Source: Oscillospiraceae bacterium (GTDB lineage Bacteria; Bacillota; Clostridia; Oscillospirales; CAG-272). From it: a stretch of 33,090 nucleotides of DNA. Position 1 is the stretch's first letter, and every line of letters begins with the position of its first letter. Made by a program: the position numbers and the translations under genes. The DNA lies in the NCBI GenBank assembly GCA_015064785.1, contig SVRM01000040.1:1-33090 (forward strand), read 5' to 3'. This document shows, one piece after another, positions 32,091 to 33,090 of this stretch. A model generated the notes under the pieces. That model saw nothing but the letters and a program-made list of their open reading frames with translations. It had not been told where the DNA came from and searched no databases.

Positions 32091-33090
32091 ATGAAATATC
32101 TGGTCGTTCTTGCGGATGGTATGGCAGATCTGCCGCTGGAAGCACTTGGCGGAAAAACGCCGATGGAAGCGGCTGACAAACCGATGATGGATCGGCTGGT
32201 CAAAGACGCTTATGTCGGTACGGTTTCCAATGTGCCTGACGGCATGGTTCCCGAAAGCGATACAGCCAACCTGGCAGTGCTGTCGTATGACCCCAAAGTT
32301 TATTCCAAGGGACGCTCCCCTCTGGAAGCACTGAGCATGGGGCTGACGATGACCGAGACGCAGACTGCCATCCGCTGCAATGTTGTCACACTGACCGAGG
32401 AGCAGGATGTGTATGAGGAAAAGATCATTCTCGACCATTCCGCCGACGAAATCACAACAGAAGAAGCAGACGGACTGATCCGTGCCGTTGAAGCGGCGCT
32501 GGGCAATGAAAGCCGCCACTTCTATACCGGTATCTCATACCGCCACTGTCTGCTGTGGGACAATGTTCCCTCCGAGTACAACTTTGACCGTCCGCATGAC
32601 CACCTCGGCGAGGTCATCGGTCCGTATCTGCCGCAGGGTGAGGCCGGTGCGCCGTATCTGGAGCTGATGAAGAAGAGCTATGATATTCTCAATCATCATC
32701 CGATCAACGAAGCCCGCCGTGCACGCGGACTGAAGCCGGCGAATTCCATCTGGCTCTGGAGCCCCGGCAAAAAACCGCAGCTGCCCGATTTCAATGAAAA
32801 ATGGGGTCTGCGCGGTGCGGTCATTTCCGCGGTCGACTTAATCAAGGGCATCGGCATCTGTGCCGGTATGACCTCCATTGATGTGGAAGGTGCGACCGGC
32901 AATGTACATACCAACTACAAGGGCAAAGCGGATGCTGCCATTGCTGCGTTCCGTGACGGTTACGACTATGTTTATATCCACGTCGAGGGTCCCGATGAAT
33001 GCGGTCACCGTGCCGAAACGGAAAATAAGGTCATTTCCATTGAAAAGATCGACGGTATGATTCTGAAACCCGTTTTCGAGTATCTCATGG
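32091..33090 (+). CDS. apgM: Cofactor-independent phosphoglycerate mutase-like (ApgM) or homoserine kinase analogue, partial
   Basis: N-terminal 333 residues of an alkaline-phosphatase-superfamily protein of the archaeal-type 2,3-BPG-independent phosphoglycerate mutase family; the right edge cuts it off. Visible motifs are VVLADGMADLP at 5-15, a probable Ser nucleophile block PESDTANLAVLSYDP (Ser56), AVDLIKGIGICAGM and a metal-binding VEGPDECGHRAE near the end. AAGGT about 8 bases before the ATG supports the start. In many Clostridia and Bacteroidota this family lies beside hom and thrC and is annotated as a predicted homoserine kinase analogue. hom is present in this window about 9 kb upstream, and no thrB is visible, so both functions remain possible. 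Confidence 0.9.
   Translation, partial: MKYLVVLADGMADLPLEALGGKTPMEAADKPMMDRLVKDAYVGTVSNVPDGMVPESDTANLAVLSYDPKVYSKGRSPLEALSMGLTMTETQTAIRCNVVTLTEEQDVYEEKIILDHSADEITTEEADGLIRAVEAALGNESRHFYTGISYRHCLLWDNVPSEYNFDRPHDHLGEVIGPYLPQGEAGAPYLELMKKSYDILNHHPINEARRARGLKPANSIWLWSPGKKPQLPDFNEKWGLRGAVISAVDLIKGIGICAGMTSIDVEGATGNVHTNYKGKADAAIAAFRDGYDYVYIHVEGPDECGHRAETENKVISIEKIDGMILKPVFEYLM

Noticed and set aside
1-33090. CRISPR arrays, tRNA or rRNA genes, transposases and phage genes
   Set aside because: No regularly spaced repeats, no tRNA-like cloverleaf segments and no such protein motifs were seen anywhere in the window.

Overview
The window looks like chromosome from an endospore-forming member of the Bacillota, most likely class Clostridia. 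The evidence is a full-length spoIVA gene, a large Firmicutes-type SRP RNA with an Alu domain placed directly before dnaX-ybaB-recR, strong AAAGGAG ribosome binding sites, TTGACA/TATAAT promoters with frequent TG-extended -10 boxes, and lipobox lipoproteins. Base composition is roughly 50-55% GC by eye. A palindromic repeat at 540-734 resembles elements I recall from gut Ruminococcaceae/Oscillospirales; the family-level placement is inference.

Layout. 1-6100 is housekeeping: the end of a pepD-type dipeptidase, a repeat element between convergent genes, spoIVA on the minus strand, then pyruvate kinase, peptide release factor 2 and a small Cys-rich membrane protein on the plus strand. 6112-17523 is the accessory part. 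A minus-strand cluster holds a sialate O-acetylesterase-like enzyme, a family 1 solute-binding lipoprotein, a probable glycoside hydrolase, a metallophosphoesterase fused to a PQQ-type propeller, a second solute-binding lipoprotein and a deacetylase-like barrel protein. A ROK-type regulator and an aldo-keto reductase diverge from it. It reads as a carbohydrate or glycoconjugate uptake and catabolism locus, but no transporter permease or ATPase gene is in the window. This is the best candidate here for an undescribed system.

17524-21181 holds rplS, an XRE/TPR regulator paired with a DUF1015 protein, and an AT-richer orphan gene. 21258-26287 is a minus-strand block, SRP RNA, dnaX, ybaB, recR, hom and a small lipoprotein, linking replication and repair with threonine/methionine biosynthesis. 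26510-29214 runs on the plus strand: tsaE, tsaB (tRNA t6A modification), a PHP-domain phosphoesterase and rpiB. 29271-30682 holds a shikimate kinase translationally coupled to an EEP-family hydrolase on the minus strand. The window ends with a P-loop ATPase of the PRK06851 type and the start of an apgM-like gene, which in Clostridia may be a phosphoglycerate mutase or a homoserine kinase analogue; the latter would fit hom upstream.

Regulatory DNA is clear in several places. Ten promoters with near-consensus boxes are listed, along with bidirectional terminators between convergent genes, a possible attenuator in the leader of the ROK gene, a hairpin between the ribosome binding site and start codon of rpiB, and a mini-ORF before the XRE regulator. 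No tRNA, rRNA, CRISPR array, transposase or phage gene was seen.
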